Counted from the first letter of the stretch, positions 27,417 to 36,843 are shown. The stretch: DNA of 64,000 bases from Paracoccus zhejiangensis (GCF_002847445.1 NZ_CP025433.1:1-64000); one strand, 5' to 3'. Program-made: numbers and translations. The notes: generated by a model from the sequence alone, not told the origin.

Positions 27417-27801
27417 GGCAGGACCGTGCGGTCGTTCGCGAAGGTGCGGCGGAATTCTCACGGCTCGAGCGCGATCTCGGCAGCGGATGCGCCCCCCTCA
27501 TCTCGCAACTGGGGTAGTGATTGAGTTGGCCGTGCGGTGATCTCGGGTGCCAGAGGAACCTCATGTTCGGGAACTCACCGCCCGACCCGGACCGATCTGT
27601 CAGAGTCCAACTTCAAACCTCGATCAATCGCACCTCCCAACTGAACCCTCGAAAATGAAAATGCCCCGCCAATTCAGGCGGGGCATACTCGTTCCTCGGG
27701 GGGGCAGGAACATATGACTGCACTATGGAATCGATGAGACCTTATGTAAACTTATCTGTTTAGATAGACCATGCGCCAACCTGCCTCGTTTCCCCTGCAG
27801 A
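27417..27801. other. Intergenic stretch containing a terminator
   Basis: About 385 bases with no gene that I can support, apart from the terminator-like hairpin at 27661-27686. Confidence 0.5.
27650..27686 (-). terminator. Rho-independent terminator for minus-strand transcription
   Basis: ATGCCCCGCC (27661-27670) and GGCGGGGCAT (27677-27686) form a perfect 10-bp stem. Read on the minus strand it is followed by TTTTCATTTTC, a good T-rich tract. No intact minus-strand gene lies just upstream, so it probably served a gene since replaced by the IS elements. Confidence 0.6.
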
Positions 27802-27890
27802 GGGGCTCTGTTGCACAAAACCGGTGAGGGATTCATCTCGTGAATCGCGCGTGGTAGCTGCGGAGCATGAGCAGACCCACACCCCCCGCC
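27802..27890 (+). mobile_element. IS5-family left end (inverted repeat plus first codons)
   Basis: GGGCTCTGTTGCACAAAA starting near 27803 is the typical end of an IS5-type element. After 60 bases an ATG opens MSRPTPPA, the usual IS5 transposase start. At about 27891 the sequence switches to an IS21 IstA gene, so the rest of this IS5 element is gone. Confidence 0.6.
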
Positions 27891-28496
27891 TTCGATGGCT
27901 TTGTCGAGCAAAGCAAGCGCGTCTCACCGACCTGCCTGATCAGCTTCGAGCGCAATCGCTACAGCGTGCCGGCGTCTTTTGCCAATCGCCCTGTGAGCCT
28001 CAGGATCTATCCCGAGCGCCTGGTCATTGCCGCCGAAGGGCAGATTTTGTGCGAGCATGAGCGGGTGATCGAGCGCTCGCACCACCTGCCGCCGCGCACC
28101 ATCTACGATTGGCGACATTACCTTGCTGTCATCCAGCGCAAGCCCGGTGCCCTGCGCAACGGGGCACCATTCGAGGAATTGCCGCCTGCCTTCAAGCAGT
28201 TGCAGGAGCATATGTTGCGGCGGACCGGAGGCGATCGCGAGATGGTCGATATCCTCGCCTTGGTTCTGCAGCACGACGAACAGGCGGTGCTGACCGCGGT
28301 TGAACTTGCCCTGTCCGAGGGCGTCGCGACCAAGACTCATGTGCTGAACATCTTGCACCGCCTGATCGATGGCAAGACCGACACCCCACCCGTCGACACG
28401 CCCCAGGCGCTGCACCTGCGTCGCGAGCCCAAGGCCAATGTCGAACGCTATGATGGCCTCCGGGCTCACATGAGCGGAGGCCGCCATGCGTCATGA
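27867..28496 (+). pseudogene. istA: IS21-family transposase IstA, C-terminal part, fused to IS5 start codons
   Basis: From codon 9 the protein reads FDGFVEQSKRVSPTCLISF and SFANRPVSLRIYPERLVI, the C-terminal region of an IS21 IstA. The N-terminal helix-turn-helix and DDE core (about 300 residues) are missing. The first eight codons belong to an IS5 transposase. The element cannot move on its own. The stop overlaps the istB start, as is usual in IS21. Confidence 0.8.
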
Positions 28497-29280
28497 TCCT
28501 GCCAGCGGTGCCATCGTGATCATGCTCCGCAGCCTCAAGATGCATGGCATGTCGCAAGCCGTCACCGATCTGATCGAGCAAGGCGCACCAGCCTTCGAAA
28601 GCGCCGTGCCGATCCTCACCCAACTGCTGAAGGCCGAAATGGCCGAGCGAGAAGTTCGCTCAGTCGCCTATCACATGAAGATCGCCCGCTTTCCCGCCTA
28701 TAAGGACCTGTCAGGCTTCGACTTCTCGGCCAGCGAAGTCAATGAGGCGACGGTGCGCCAGCTGCATCGCTGCGAGTTCATGGGCGGCGCCGAGAACATT
28801 GTCCTGATCGGCGGCCCAGGCACCGGGAAGACCCATGTCGCAACCGCCATTGGCATTCAGGCCATCGAGCATCATCGCCGTAAGGTCCGGTTCTTCTCGA
28901 CCATAGAACTGGTCAACACGCTCGAGCAGGAGAAAGCGAGAGGCAGGACCGGCCAACTGGCTGAAACCCTGATGCGGCTGGATCTCGTGATCCTGGACGA
29001 GTTGGGATACCTGCCGTTCAGCGCATCAGGCGGCGCATTGCTCTTTCACCTGCTGAGCAAGCTTTACGAACGCACAAGCGTCATCATCACCACCAATCTC
29101 AGCTTCAGCGAATGGGCCACCGTGTTCGGCGACGCGAAGATGACTACAGCGCTGCTCGATCGTCTGACCCACCGTTGTCACATCCTGGAAACCGGCAATG
29201 ACAGCTTCCGCTTCAAGGCAAGCTCGGCTGCTGCGACCAGAAAAAAGAAGGAGACCTCTGATGTCTTGACCCGGTCATGA
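28486..29280 (+). CDS. istB: IS21-family helper ATPase IstB
   Basis: A 264-residue AAA+ protein with Walker [10 protein letters not shown] (about residue 105) and Walker [13 protein letters not shown]. The sensor region ends [15 protein letters not shown]. IstB directs target choice for the IstA transposase. The gene looks intact, but its partner istA is truncated. It differs from the IstB at 56632-57396, so the two IS21 elements are different. Confidence 0.92.
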   Translation: MRHDPASGAIVIMLRSLKMHGMSQAVTDLIEQGAPAFESAVPILTQLLKAEMAEREVRSVAYHMKIARFPAYKDLSGFDFSASEVNEATVRQLHRCEFMGGAENIVLIGGPGTGKTHVATAIGIQAIEHHRRKVRFFSTIELVNTLEQEKARGRTGQLAETLMRLDLVILDELGYLPFSASGGALLFHLLSKLYERTSVIITTNLSFSEWATVFGDAKMTTALLDRLTHRCHILETGNDSFRFKASSAAATRKKKETSDVLTRS

Positions 29281-29355
29281 CCCGACCAAGATAATCTCAA
29301 GGTGGGTCAATTCTCGATGGAAAACCCGGGTCAGTTCTAGTTGGAAATCAACAAC
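29281..29355 (+). mobile_element. Right end of the truncated IS21 element
   Basis: Two similar blocks, GGGTCAATTCTCGATGGAAA (from about 29303) and GGGTCAGTTCTAGTTGGAAA (from about 29327), are the repeated terminal sequences typical of IS21. The outer edge is near 29352-29355, where the interrupted dehydrogenase gene begins. Confidence 0.65.
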
Positions 29356-29657
29356 TGACTGTTCGCGCCAGGGCGTGTGATGGATCCGGCATAGAAAACC
29401 TCGTCGCCGACGGCGAAGCCTTGGGTCTCGGGCCCGACCTCGGCCACCCGGCCGACCGCATCCCAGCCAAGCACCTTCCAGTCGCCCTCGGTCGGGGTGG
29501 CGCTTTTGCGCACCTTTGTGTCCACCGGGTTGACCGACACCGCCGCCACCTCGACCAGCAGGTCATGGCCGGTGGCGGTCGGACGCGGCAGGTCGATGTC
29601 CTGCAGCGCATTCGCGCGGTCGATGGGTCCGGGTATCTTGTAGCCGATGGCCTTCAT
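29337..29657 (-). pseudogene. Zinc-type alcohol dehydrogenase / quinone oxidoreductase, truncated by IS21
   Basis: The first 100 codons read as the GroES-like domain of a zinc-binding alcohol dehydrogenase: MKAIGYKIPGPIDRANAL, VEVAAVSVNPVDTKVR and VLGWDAVGRVAEVGPE. The family is normally about 335 residues. Here the frame runs into the IS21 end after GANS and stops within ten codons. The Rossmann domain is gone, so the enzyme is dead. It is divergent from an HxlR regulator, a pairing common for this enzyme. Confidence 0.85.
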
Positions 29658-29761
29658 GAGATCGCTCCACTGTTTCGTTTACGTCAAGGCGAAACTGGTC
29701 TTACTTTTGGGTTGCGACAATACGCACAAACAATGCACATAGTGTCGAAAAGGATACTGTC

Positions 29762-30208
29762 ATAGCCAAGGCCCGCCATTCCCGCTTCGACTGCACGCCC
29801 GGCTGTTCGGTCGAGGCGGCAATCGGGCTGATCGACGGCAAGTGGAAGTCGATCATCCTGTGGCACCTGCTGTCCGGCACACTGCGCTTTAACGAGATCC
29901 GCCGCCACATGCAGAACTGCACGCCGCGCATGCTGACCAATCAGTTGCGCGAGATGGAGGAGGTTGGGCTGATCACCCGCAAGGTTTACGCCCAGGTGCC
30001 GCCCAAGGTAGAATACTCCTTGTCCGATCTGGGGCGCACAATGGAGCCGATGCTGCGTGCCCTGAAGACTTGGGGCGACGAAAACATCGGCCTTTATGGC
30101 AAGCCGGTTGGACACGATCCACGCGACACGGCCCGACCCTCAGCCCTTGGGCAGATGTCCGGTCGGCAGGGCCGTGGTGTATTTCACCTGATCCAGGGCG
30201 AAGCTTGA
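29762..30208 (+). CDS. HxlR-family transcriptional regulator with a doubtful start codon
   Basis: The frame encodes AKARHSRFDCTPGCSVEAAIGLIDGKW split over the first helices, then RFNEIRRHMQNCTPRMLTNQLREME, the HxlR winged helix. At the expected start position (29762) the codon is ATA rather than ATG. The next in-frame ATG, at 29909, would remove half of the DNA-binding domain. The gene is divergent from the truncated dehydrogenase. The 3-prime end overlaps the convergent Lrp fragment. It may be expressed poorly or not at all. Confidence 0.7.
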   Translation: MAKARHSRFDCTPGCSVEAAIGLIDGKWKSIILWHLLSGTLRFNEIRRHMQNCTPRMLTNQLREMEEVGLITRKVYAQVPPKVEYSLSDLGRTMEPMLRALKTWGDENIGLYGKPVGHDPRDTARPSALGQMSGRQGRGVFHLIQGEA

Positions 30209-30526
30209 CCGGATGTTGGCCACGCCCGGGATCTGGGTCAGGACGTTCATCACCAGATCCTGATAGCGCAGCAGATCCTCGACTACCACGCGCAGCATGA
30301 AATCTTCGGAACCGGTCATCCGGTAGCATTCCATCACCTCGGGCCGGTCCTTGATGGCGTTGGTGAACGTCCCGAGCGAGGCCTTGTCCTGACGTGCCAG
30401 CGTGACATGGACAAACACGTTGACCAGCAGGCCCAGCTTGACTGGATCGACCAAGGCGACCGAGCCGCGGATCACCCCGCGCTCACGCATGTCGGCCACG
30501 CGCCGCCAGCAGGGCGAAGCCGACAG
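30140..30526 (-). pseudogene. Lrp/AsnC-family regulator lacking its N-terminus
   Basis: The frame reads LSASPCWRRVADMRERGVI (recognition helix region) and then a full RAM ligand domain (DFMLRVVVEDLLRYQDLVMNVLTQIPGV, split). The first roughly 30 residues of the helix-turn-helix are replaced by unrelated sequence upstream of 30526, although the frame stays open to 30766. An intact Lrp would start LDxxDRxIL, which I cannot find in any frame. DNA binding is therefore doubtful. Confidence 0.7.
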
Positions 30527-30872
30527 GTTTGCGTGTCGGCCCTGTGCATAGCGCTCATGGAGCGTCGGCCAAAAAGCGTTAAAGACTGTCGAAAGCGGCC
30601 TGTCGCCGCGCATGCCAAAGATATTGCTTGCCGCTACATGCGGCCGCATGAGGAACTGTGGGATAGCCGCTATGTCTAGCCCTCGCCGGAGTGATCGATG
30701 CGGCTGAGCCCTAACGGGCGAGGAAATTTTGGCTACACATCGACGCCGGGACGAACTGCTGGGCATCTGGACGATTCCTCAGAGCTGCCGGTTCTACCTG
30801 ATGGTCTGGGCAGAGTGTGAGGTGACGGGGCGGGAAGAGCTTTTCGTACTACGCCGGCCCAACCGCGTCTCG

Positions 30873-32159
30873 TCACCTCAGCCGGAACAGACCGGCATCC
30901 GGGTCTTTTTCGCCAGCGATGCCAGCCGAAACAATCTGGGCGGCGATCATCGAGAAGGTGATGCCGTTTCCCCCGAAACCCATCACGGCCCAGACCCGGT
31001 CGTGTCCCTTGACCCGGTCGATGATCGGCAACCCGTCATCCGTGACACTGAATGGTGCGGACCAGGCGAATTCCGCCGGTCCGACAGCCAGACCCGTCAG
31101 CTTTTCCAACTTGGCCAAGATGGTCCTGGATTTGCGCGCCAGCAGTTTCGGATCGCTGTTTCTCTCTGATGCGTCCTCATCCTCGCCCCCCGCGATGATC
31201 CGACCAGAGGGGTCGCTGCGGAAATACAGATAAGGATCGGACGCTTCCCAGACGATGGTGTCTTTCAACCAGCTTGGTATGTGCTTGACCTTGCCCGTTG
31301 CGAGCGCCCAGGTCGATGTGACGTGGTGCGATTTCGTCTGCATCTGTGGCAGGAATTCGTAGCCTGTGCAGAATACCGCGTGATCTGCCGTCAGCACCCG
31401 GCCGTCACTGGTGGCCAGCGCCACGCCGCCCGGCAGTTCAGCCATATCGGTAACTTCGACAGGCGCCGCAATCAGCGCACCGCGCGCCTTGCACGCGCGC
31501 AGCAATCCCGCCGTCAACTGCGCAGGGTTCGCGCTTGCGGAATCCGGCGACAAAATCGCGGCTGCGCGCGAGATGCTGTAAACGGACCGAAGCCTTGCGC
31601 GGTCGATCAGGCTGGCCTTGATGCCGATCTTGCGCCTCGCTTCCACTTCCGCTGCCAGATTATCACCGTCCATCTGATTGCCGGCCAGATAAAGCGCGGG
31701 CTTGCGCTGCATCTGGCAGTTGATCTTCAGGCGCTCGACCAGTTCGACCAGGTCATTCACGGCGGCTACGGACCGACGCCAAGCGGCGTTTGCCGCGCGC
31801 GCGCCGCGTTGCGCCTGAAGCTCGGTCAGCGGCACGTCGATTTCATGCTGGATCATCGCGGTCGAAGCCGGGGTTGACCCGCTGACGGGCGAACGGCGAT
31901 CAAGGATCAGCACCTTGCGTCCCTGCTGCGTCAACGCCTCGGCCGTCAGCGCGCCACTGATACCTGCGCCCACGACAACCACATCAAAGCGGTCCCGGCC
32001 CGGATCGGCGCGGTGGGGCACAGAAATGCCGCGGGTGGTCAGCCAGTAGGGCTTGCCCGTACGCAGGTCATCCTTGCGGGTTTCGGCATCCTTGGCGTTC
32101 GTCATCTTTGAGTGTCCATTGAGATGGGGCCGCCTGATCCAGCGGCCCATAAGGGTCAT
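30873..32159 (-). CDS. FAD-dependent oxidoreductase (DAO family)
   Basis: A 428-residue flavoenzyme. The FAD-binding motif VVVGAGISGALTAEAL lies near residue 60, and the C-terminal FAD contact is in WAVMGFGGNGITFSM. The family oxidises amines or amino acids and often releases hydrogen peroxide; the substrate is unknown. The ATG at 32159 overlaps the catalase stop by four bases. A second possible start (MTNAKDAETR) is at 32105. Coupling to a catalase fits an enzyme that makes peroxide. Confidence 0.85.
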   Translation of the reverse strand: MTLMGRWIRRPHLNGHSKMTNAKDAETRKDDLRTGKPYWLTTRGISVPHRADPGRDRFDVVVVGAGISGALTAEALTQQGRKVLILDRRSPVSGSTPASTAMIQHEIDVPLTELQAQRGARAANAAWRRSVAAVNDLVELVERLKINCQMQRKPALYLAGNQMDGDNLAAEVEARRKIGIKASLIDRARLRSVYSISRAAAILSPDSASANPAQLTAGLLRACKARGALIAAPVEVTDMAELPGGVALATSDGRVLTADHAVFCTGYEFLPQMQTKSHHVTSTWALATGKVKHIPSWLKDTIVWEASDPYLYFRSDPSGRIIAGGEDEDASERNSDPKLLARKSRTILAKLEKLTGLAVGPAEFAWSAPFSVTDDGLPIIDRVKGHDRVWAVMGFGGNGITFSMIAAQIVSAGIAGEKDPDAGLFRLR

Positions 32160-34216
32160 GCGAGATCACGGACCTTTGGCTCTCGGTCCCAATAGCGTTT
32201 GCTTGCGGCGGCCACGAAGTCCTCATTCTTGACGACGCCCTCATCTGCCTCGATGTGGCAGTGATCCAGCAGCTCCTTGGACCCCGGGCAATGACCGATG
32301 GCCTTGAGATGCGCATAGGCGTCGCTGACCCAGGCCTTCGCGGCGGCGTCCTTTTTCAGTTTTTCGACCTGTTCGGGCATCAAGACCATCGCAACCGCAT
32401 CAAAGATGACAGAGGGGCTGCCGGCCAGCTGACCGTCAGCGGCAAGCGTACCACCCTTGACCTCCATCTCGCCCACCTTGGGGGCGACCAGCATGACGCT
32501 TCCGCCCTTCGCCTCGACATCGGATTTCAGCTTGTCGATGGTCGCCTTGTCTGACCCTTCGGCAAACAGGATGCCGACCTTCCGGCCTTCCAGCGTGTCT
32601 TTCCAGTTCTTCTGGATCGACAACGCATCCGAGGGTGCAAGCTCGACCGGCTCCCGGAAGGGCTTTGCCGCCTTGGGCAGATCAATGCCCAGCCCATCGG
32701 CCACGCGCCGGCCAAGATCGGGGTGGATGTTCTGGATGACCGATACCACCCGATCGCGCACATGCGGCAGGCTGACCTTGGACAGTTCAAAGGTGATGGC
32801 GCTGGCGATATGGGCACGTTCGTTATCAGTCTGGCTGAGCCAGAACTGGCGCGGCTGGCTGTAGTGATCGCCGAACGTCTCGTCTCGCTTGCGCAGTTTT
32901 TCCGATGGTTCGTTGCCGAGCTCGGTGTTGTCCTCATAAGTATGGAAGACCGTGCCGGTTTCGCGCGGGCCAGCATCTTCGCCCGCCTCATCGAGACTGT
33001 TTGGTTCGTAATTCGCACGCCCCTTGGGGATCATTGTCTGCATCATGCCGTCGCGCTGCATGTTCGCGAAGGGGCATTTCGGAGCGTTGACCGGAATCTG
33101 GTGGAAATTGGTGGTCCCTAGACGGGATTTCTGCGTGTCCAGATAGCTGAACAAGCGCCCCTGCAGCAGCGGGTCATTGGTGAAGTCGATCCCCGGCACC
33201 ACGTTCGACGGCAGAAACGCCGATTGCTCGGTCTCGGCGAAGAAGTTGTCCGGCCAGCGGTCCAGCACCATCCGGCCCACGACCCGCAGCGGGGCGTCCT
33301 CTTCCGGAACGATCTTCGTGGCGTCCAGCACCGAATAGGGCAGGCTTTCGGCCAGCTCGTCGCTGATGATCTGAATGGCCAATTCCCATTCCGGGTAATC
33401 GCCCGCCTCGATTGCCTCGAACAGGTCGCGGCGGTGAAAGTCGTTATCCGCGCCCTGCAGCTTTGCACTTTCGTCCCAAACCAGCGACTGGACACCCAGC
33501 TTGGGCGTCCAATGGAACTTGACGAATGTAGATTTCCCTTCGGCATTGACTAGCCTGAAGGTGTGCACACCAAAACCCTGCATCATCCGCAGGCTACGGG
33601 GAATGGCACGGTCCGACATGGCCCAGATCAAGGTGTTCATCGTTTCGGGCATCAGCGAGATGAAGTCCCAGAATGTATCATGCGCGGAAGCTGCCTGCGG
33701 ATAGCCGCGATCCGCCTCCATCTTCACGGAATGAATAAGGTCGGGAAATTTGATCGCATCCTGAATGAAGAAGACCGGAATGTTGTTACCGACCAGATCC
33801 CAGTTGCCTTCATCAGTATAGAATTTGACCGCAAAGCCCCGCACATCGCGCGGCGTATCAACACTGCCTGCCCCGCCCGCAACGGTCGAAAAGCGGGTGA
33901 AAACCGGAGTCCGCTTTCCCTTTTCGGCAAAGAGGCTGGCAATGGACAGGTCCGGGATCGCATCGGTGCACTCGAAATAGCCGTGCGCCGCGCTGCCGCG
34001 AGCATGGACGATCCGTTCCGGGATACGCTCGTGGTCGAAATGAAAGATCTTCTCGCGCAGAACGAAGTCTTCCAACAGCGTCGGCCCGTTGGACCCCGCT
34101 TTCAGGCTGTTCTGGTTATCCGACACCGGAACGCCGTGATTGGTTGTCAGCTGTTGATCATCACCCGCGCGCTGATGCGTTTCGCCTGCATTTCCTGTCT
34201 GGGCCTTCTTGTCCAT
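32156..34216 (-). CDS. katE: Large-subunit monofunctional catalase (KatE/HPII type)
   Basis: A 686-residue catalase that converts hydrogen peroxide to water and oxygen. The active-site histidine is in [14 protein letters not shown], the asparagine region is in [13 protein letters not shown], and the heme-ligand tyrosine is in [15 protein letters not shown]. An extra C-terminal flavodoxin/DJ-1-like domain ([18 protein letters not shown] onward) marks the large-subunit clade. It starts at 34216 with [12 protein letters not shown]. Position upstream of the oxidoreductase suggests a two-gene operon. Confidence 0.96.
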   Translation of the reverse strand: MDKKAQTGNAGETHQRAGDDQQLTTNHGVPVSDNQNSLKAGSNGPTLLEDFVLREKIFHFDHERIPERIVHARGSAAHGYFECTDAIPDLSIASLFAEKGKRTPVFTRFSTVAGGAGSVDTPRDVRGFAVKFYTDEGNWDLVGNNIPVFFIQDAIKFPDLIHSVKMEADRGYPQAASAHDTFWDFISLMPETMNTLIWAMSDRAIPRSLRMMQGFGVHTFRLVNAEGKSTFVKFHWTPKLGVQSLVWDESAKLQGADNDFHRRDLFEAIEAGDYPEWELAIQIISDELAESLPYSVLDATKIVPEEDAPLRVVGRMVLDRWPDNFFAETEQSAFLPSNVVPGIDFTNDPLLQGRLFSYLDTQKSRLGTTNFHQIPVNAPKCPFANMQRDGMMQTMIPKGRANYEPNSLDEAGEDAGPRETGTVFHTYEDNTELGNEPSEKLRKRDETFGDHYSQPRQFWLSQTDNERAHIASAITFELSKVSLPHVRDRVVSVIQNIHPDLGRRVADGLGIDLPKAAKPFREPVELAPSDALSIQKNWKDTLEGRKVGILFAEGSDKATIDKLKSDVEAKGGSVMLVAPKVGEMEVKGGTLAADGQLAGSPSVIFDAVAMVLMPEQVEKLKKDAAAKAWVSDAYAHLKAIGHCPGSKELLDHCHIEADEGVVKNEDFVAAASKRYWDREPKVRDLA

Positions 34217-34376
34217 GGTCGTCTCCGCTAGCTGGAAAATTCTGATCGCGGCGAAAGCCGCGCGTTCTTGCTACAGTTCTGTCACCCGGGAAAGCAGAGG
34301 CCGGCCCCGCAGCCGCCCAAGTGGGCAATCAGACGCGTCGGCCTATTCTACCACCCTTCTTGCAGAGGCTGCAGGT
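34217..34376. other. Upstream region of katE
   Basis: 160 bases between the stress-protein stop and the katE start. A CGCGGC-GAAA-GCCGCG hairpin with a GNRA tetraloop lies at 34247-34262 and would sit in the katE leader. I looked for an EcfG-type GGAAC/CGTT promoter and did not find one. Confidence 0.4.
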
Positions 34377-34784
34377 TCACAATTCCACGACGCCGTCGCC
34401 CGGCTTGCCCCAGCATTCCGCGCGGCTGGCGGCCACTTCGATCAACGTCAGGCCGGGCGTGTCGATCCCCTGTTCAAACCACTGGTCAAGTTCGTCCGTC
34501 CAATGCTTCTTGAACAGCGCTTTATCATCTTGATGAAGCTTTGCTTCGCCCGACAGCACGATCCAGGTATCCTGTCCTTGACAGGTGAGCTCGGTTGCAG
34601 GGTTCTCACTGAGTTCTTGAACCTTGCGGGTTTCGCCATTGCTGAAAAACCAGTTGCTGCCATCCCATTCGACCTGAGAATTATTCGACATCGGTCGGGA
34701 CGATACGCCCCCGTCCTTCGCAACAGTGGACATAAAGCACAGATCCATGTCGCGCATCGCCTCAACAATAGTTTTCTTTTCCAT
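34377..34784 (-). CDS. General stress protein, pyridoxamine 5-phosphate oxidase fold
   Basis: A 135-residue split-barrel flavin-binding protein beginning MEKKTIVEAMRDMDLCFMST. The stretches SRPMSNNSQVEWDGSNWFFS and WIVLSGEAKLHQDD match the general-stress-protein-26 group of this fold. These proteins bind FMN or FAD, and their exact role is unclear. Neighbouring katE on the same strand supports an oxidative-stress context. The protein looks complete. Confidence 0.85.
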   Translation of the reverse strand: MEKKTIVEAMRDMDLCFMSTVAKDGGVSSRPMSNNSQVEWDGSNWFFSNGETRKVQELSENPATELTCQGQDTWIVLSGEAKLHQDDKALFKKHWTDELDQWFEQGIDTPGLTLIEVAASRAECWGKPGDGVVEL

Positions 34785-35080
34785 GTCAGTTCATCCCATA
34801 ATGTAGACCGGCTGTCTCTCTGAGGGCGCGTTGGAGTTCTGAACCGGACGGCCCAGTCCAAAGCCTGATTCAAGACTTGCCTTCCATCGGACCCAAACGA
34901 AACGGAGCTTTGCGGGTTCCGCCAGGCAGCCTTTGTTTATGCTTTCGGGTAATGCCCACCGGCACACCTCCTCCCTACTTCCGCCCCCTTCCGCCTCCCC
35001 GCCAGTCCCCGCGTCCATGTATGACTTGCCATGTGCGCGAGGCTGAGCCTCATGTGGGATACAAGAAGGAGGCGCCGGGC
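34785..35080. other. Intergenic stretch, nothing recognised
   Basis: About 300 bases between the stress protein start and the integrase remnant. No gene, hairpin or repeat stands out. Confidence 0.5.
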
Positions 35081-35413
35081 ATGGTGAAGCGGTTGAGGTT
35101 GAACGAAAAATCGGTGCGCGAGGCGGCACCGGAGCCGGGTCGGGACTATCAGATTTTTGATAGCGAGGTGAGGGGATTTGCGATCTGCATCTACCGCTAG
35201 GGCAACCGGGCCTTCACGCTGGACTATCGCCATGCCGGGCGGCAGCGGCGGATGACGCTGGGGCGCTGGCCGGAATGGTCGACGGCGGCGGCGCGGGAGC
35301 GGGCCAAGGAGTTGCGGCGCGACATCGATGAGTGTGGTGCAGATTGGTTGCAGTCGCAGGAGATGCCGCGTGTTGCGGAGGCGAAGCCTAGCAAAACGCC
35401 GGGGCGGGCATGA
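35081..35413 (+). pseudogene. Tyrosine integrase remnant with an in-frame stop
   Basis: The frame begins MVKRLRLNEKSVREAAPEPG and continues with YQIFDSEVRGFAICIYR, then a TAG stop at 35198-35200. It goes on in the same frame with GNRAFTLDYRHAGRQRRMTL and GRWPEWSTAAARERAKELRR. This is the arm-DNA-binding domain (DUF4102) of a phage or island tyrosine integrase. The core-binding and catalytic domains are absent. The gene is dead through both nonsense mutation and truncation. Confidence 0.8.
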
Positions 35414-35718
35414 ACGCCATGACACCAATGTCTGCGGCAGATCGCAGTTCCGCTATCGATAACCCCTGCCCGGCCGAATGGCCTGCCCAACGCCTGGCTG
35501 AAGCCCGTAGCATCGTCGCCGATTTCGTCCATCAACCGGACAGTCTGATCATCCTCGCCTGCCGCGCCATCGCCGCGCATAGCCAGCCTGCTTTGTTTCG
35601 TAGGTGTTGGCCATGTCAGTTATCCTCCACCGTGAACACGAGGGTTTCGCCCTCGATGGTGAATGGCACACGCTTGATCAGCAGCTGTTCCATGGCCGTC
35701 TGGGGGACGCCGGGATAG
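35410..35718 (+). CDS. Small hypothetical open frame, doubtful
   Basis: Begins MNAMTPMSAADRSSAIDNPC at an ATG overlapping the integrase-remnant stop. The first 60 codons have credible composition (QRLAEARSIVADFVHQPDSL). The last 34 codons lie antisense to the small gene at 35616-35843, so at least the end is not genuine as a coding region. It may be a truncated N-terminus of a plasmid gene. Confidence 0.3.
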   Translation: MNAMTPMSAADRSSAIDNPCPAEWPAQRLAEARSIVADFVHQPDSLIILACRAIAAHSQPALFRRCWPCQLSSTVNTRVSPSMVNGTRLISSCSMAVWGTPG

Positions 35719-35843
35719 GTCTCGGTCATGATCTTCATGATGCCGGGGCGATAGTCCTCGAAAAGGCAAGCATTCGTGGCCCATGCCACGAGGCCGGGCG
35801 TGTGAACGAGGGACGAGGAGGCGAGGCGATAGGTCGTTGCCAT
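35616..35843 (-). CDS. Small plasmid-type hypothetical protein, 75 residues
   Basis: Reads MATTYRLASSSLVHTPGLVA and ends EGETLVFTVEDN. It starts one base after the stop of the DUF1419 gene on the same strand, so the two are probably cotranscribed. No known domain. Its compact length and clean composition support a real gene. Confidence 0.6.
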   Translation of the reverse strand: MATTYRLASSSLVHTPGLVAWATNACLFEDYRPGIMKIMTETYPGVPQTAMEQLLIKRVPFTIEGETLVFTVEDN

Positions 35844-35844
35844 G

Positions 35845-36180
35845 TCACACCGTCCTTTCTGCGAAGGCCAGATGGTCTCGGAAGGCGCGCACGGCGTTGG
35901 TGAAATCGCCGCTGCGTTCCCGGTTGATGGACAGATAGAAAAACCGCCCCCCGTGCCGCAGAAAAGCGTCCGTCAGGCTGCCGGTGGCGAATTCGGACAT
36001 GCTGAACCCGTCTGCCGTGTAATCCATCGGCGGCAGGATGTTCAGGAAATTGTCATAGATCTCTGCCGTGGTTTCGAACCACTGGCCGGCGCTACGGGTC
36101 TCGGCGCTGAAGCCGCGATTGATCAGCGCATAGGACTGATCGTGCCCGGCGATGCCGTCATGCAGTTTCTCGAATTTCAT
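35845..36180 (-). CDS. DUF1419 family protein
   Basis: A 111-residue protein with the family pattern YDNFLNILPPMDYTADGFSM and SMSEFATGSLTDAFLRHGGRFF (read as neighbouring stretches). DUF1419 proteins are small, of unknown function, and are frequently found on alphaproteobacterial plasmids. The start is at 36180. The next gene follows without a gap. Confidence 0.75.
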   Translation of the reverse strand: MKFEKLHDGIAGHDQSYALINRGFSAETRSAGQWFETTAEIYDNFLNILPPMDYTADGFSMSEFATGSLTDAFLRHGGRFFYLSINRERSGDFTNAVRAFRDHLAFAERTV

Positions 36181-36651
36181 GGGCGTGGCCCTCCATTGTG
36201 GTGATGCGGCGGGGTTCTGTGGCCCCTTCCGCCGATGGGCGAAGCCTTTCCTCTTTGCTGTCGAAAGGCCCCGTGCCTTTCGGACGGCAAAGCGGGAAGG
36301 GCGCAGCCCTGCCCGCGGCCCTGGGGCTGACTGTCAAGGGGTCGGGAAGGTGGGGTGGTGCGGCCCGCAGCGCGGCACGCGCGAGGACACGGCCCGGCGG
36401 CCCGACGACGCGCTTGCGCGGCGCTGGCCCCTTGACCGGCAGACGCAGGGATGCGTGGCGGACAAGACAAACAGGAAAGTCGTCGGAATGGGGGTGAGCC
36501 GGGCCTGCCCGGTCGATCCCCCGGCCCGTCCGCAGATCATTTGGGCCCGCGCCCACGCGCGGGCTGCCAGCGAACTCTCCGGGCCGGAGGCCGTCGCGCA
36601 AGCGACCGGAGGAAAACGGCGAAGGGGCGGCTTGCGCCGCCCCTTGCCGGT
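36181..36651. other. GC-rich intergenic stretch ending in a terminator
   Basis: About 470 bases with no supported gene; long open frames here are GC-driven shadows. The right end carries the terminator of the next minus-strand gene. Confidence 0.5.
36612..36645 (-). terminator. Rho-independent terminator after the 63-residue gene
   Basis: AAGGGGCGGC (36622-36631) and GCCGCCCCTT (36636-36645) make a perfect 10-bp stem with a TTGC loop. On the minus strand it is followed shortly by GTTTTCC. It lies just past the stop of the gene at 36652-36843. Confidence 0.6.
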
Positions 36652-36843
36652 TCACTCCTGGTCGTCGTCCCGTTTCGGGAAGGCGACCATATCGAGGCCG
36701 GGGAACATGTTGTGGCGGACCTGGATCGAGGTGATCTCGCCGGCGGCGTTGCGGTTGATGAAGAGGACGCCGCAGCTGTCCCAGAAGTTCTTGCCGTCCT
36801 TCTCGCCGGTTTTGACGCGGAGCTTCATGCTTTCGTTGGCCAT
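36652..36843 (-). CDS. Small plasmid-type hypothetical protein, 63 residues
   Basis: Reads MANESMKLRVKTGEKDGKNF, then WDSCGVLFINRNAAGEITSI and a tail FPKRDDDQE. AGGAAAGGAACCTCC precedes the ATG at 36843. It looks like a compact beta-rich protein of the kind common on Rhodobacteraceae plasmids. No function is known to me. Confidence 0.6.
   Translation of the reverse strand: MANESMKLRVKTGEKDGKNFWDSCGVLFINRNAAGEITSIQVRHNMFPGLDMVAFPKRDDDQE

Noticed and set aside
34217..34376. EcfG-type stress promoter for katE
   Set aside because: No GGAAC followed by CGTT at 16-17 bases in the correct direction was seen.
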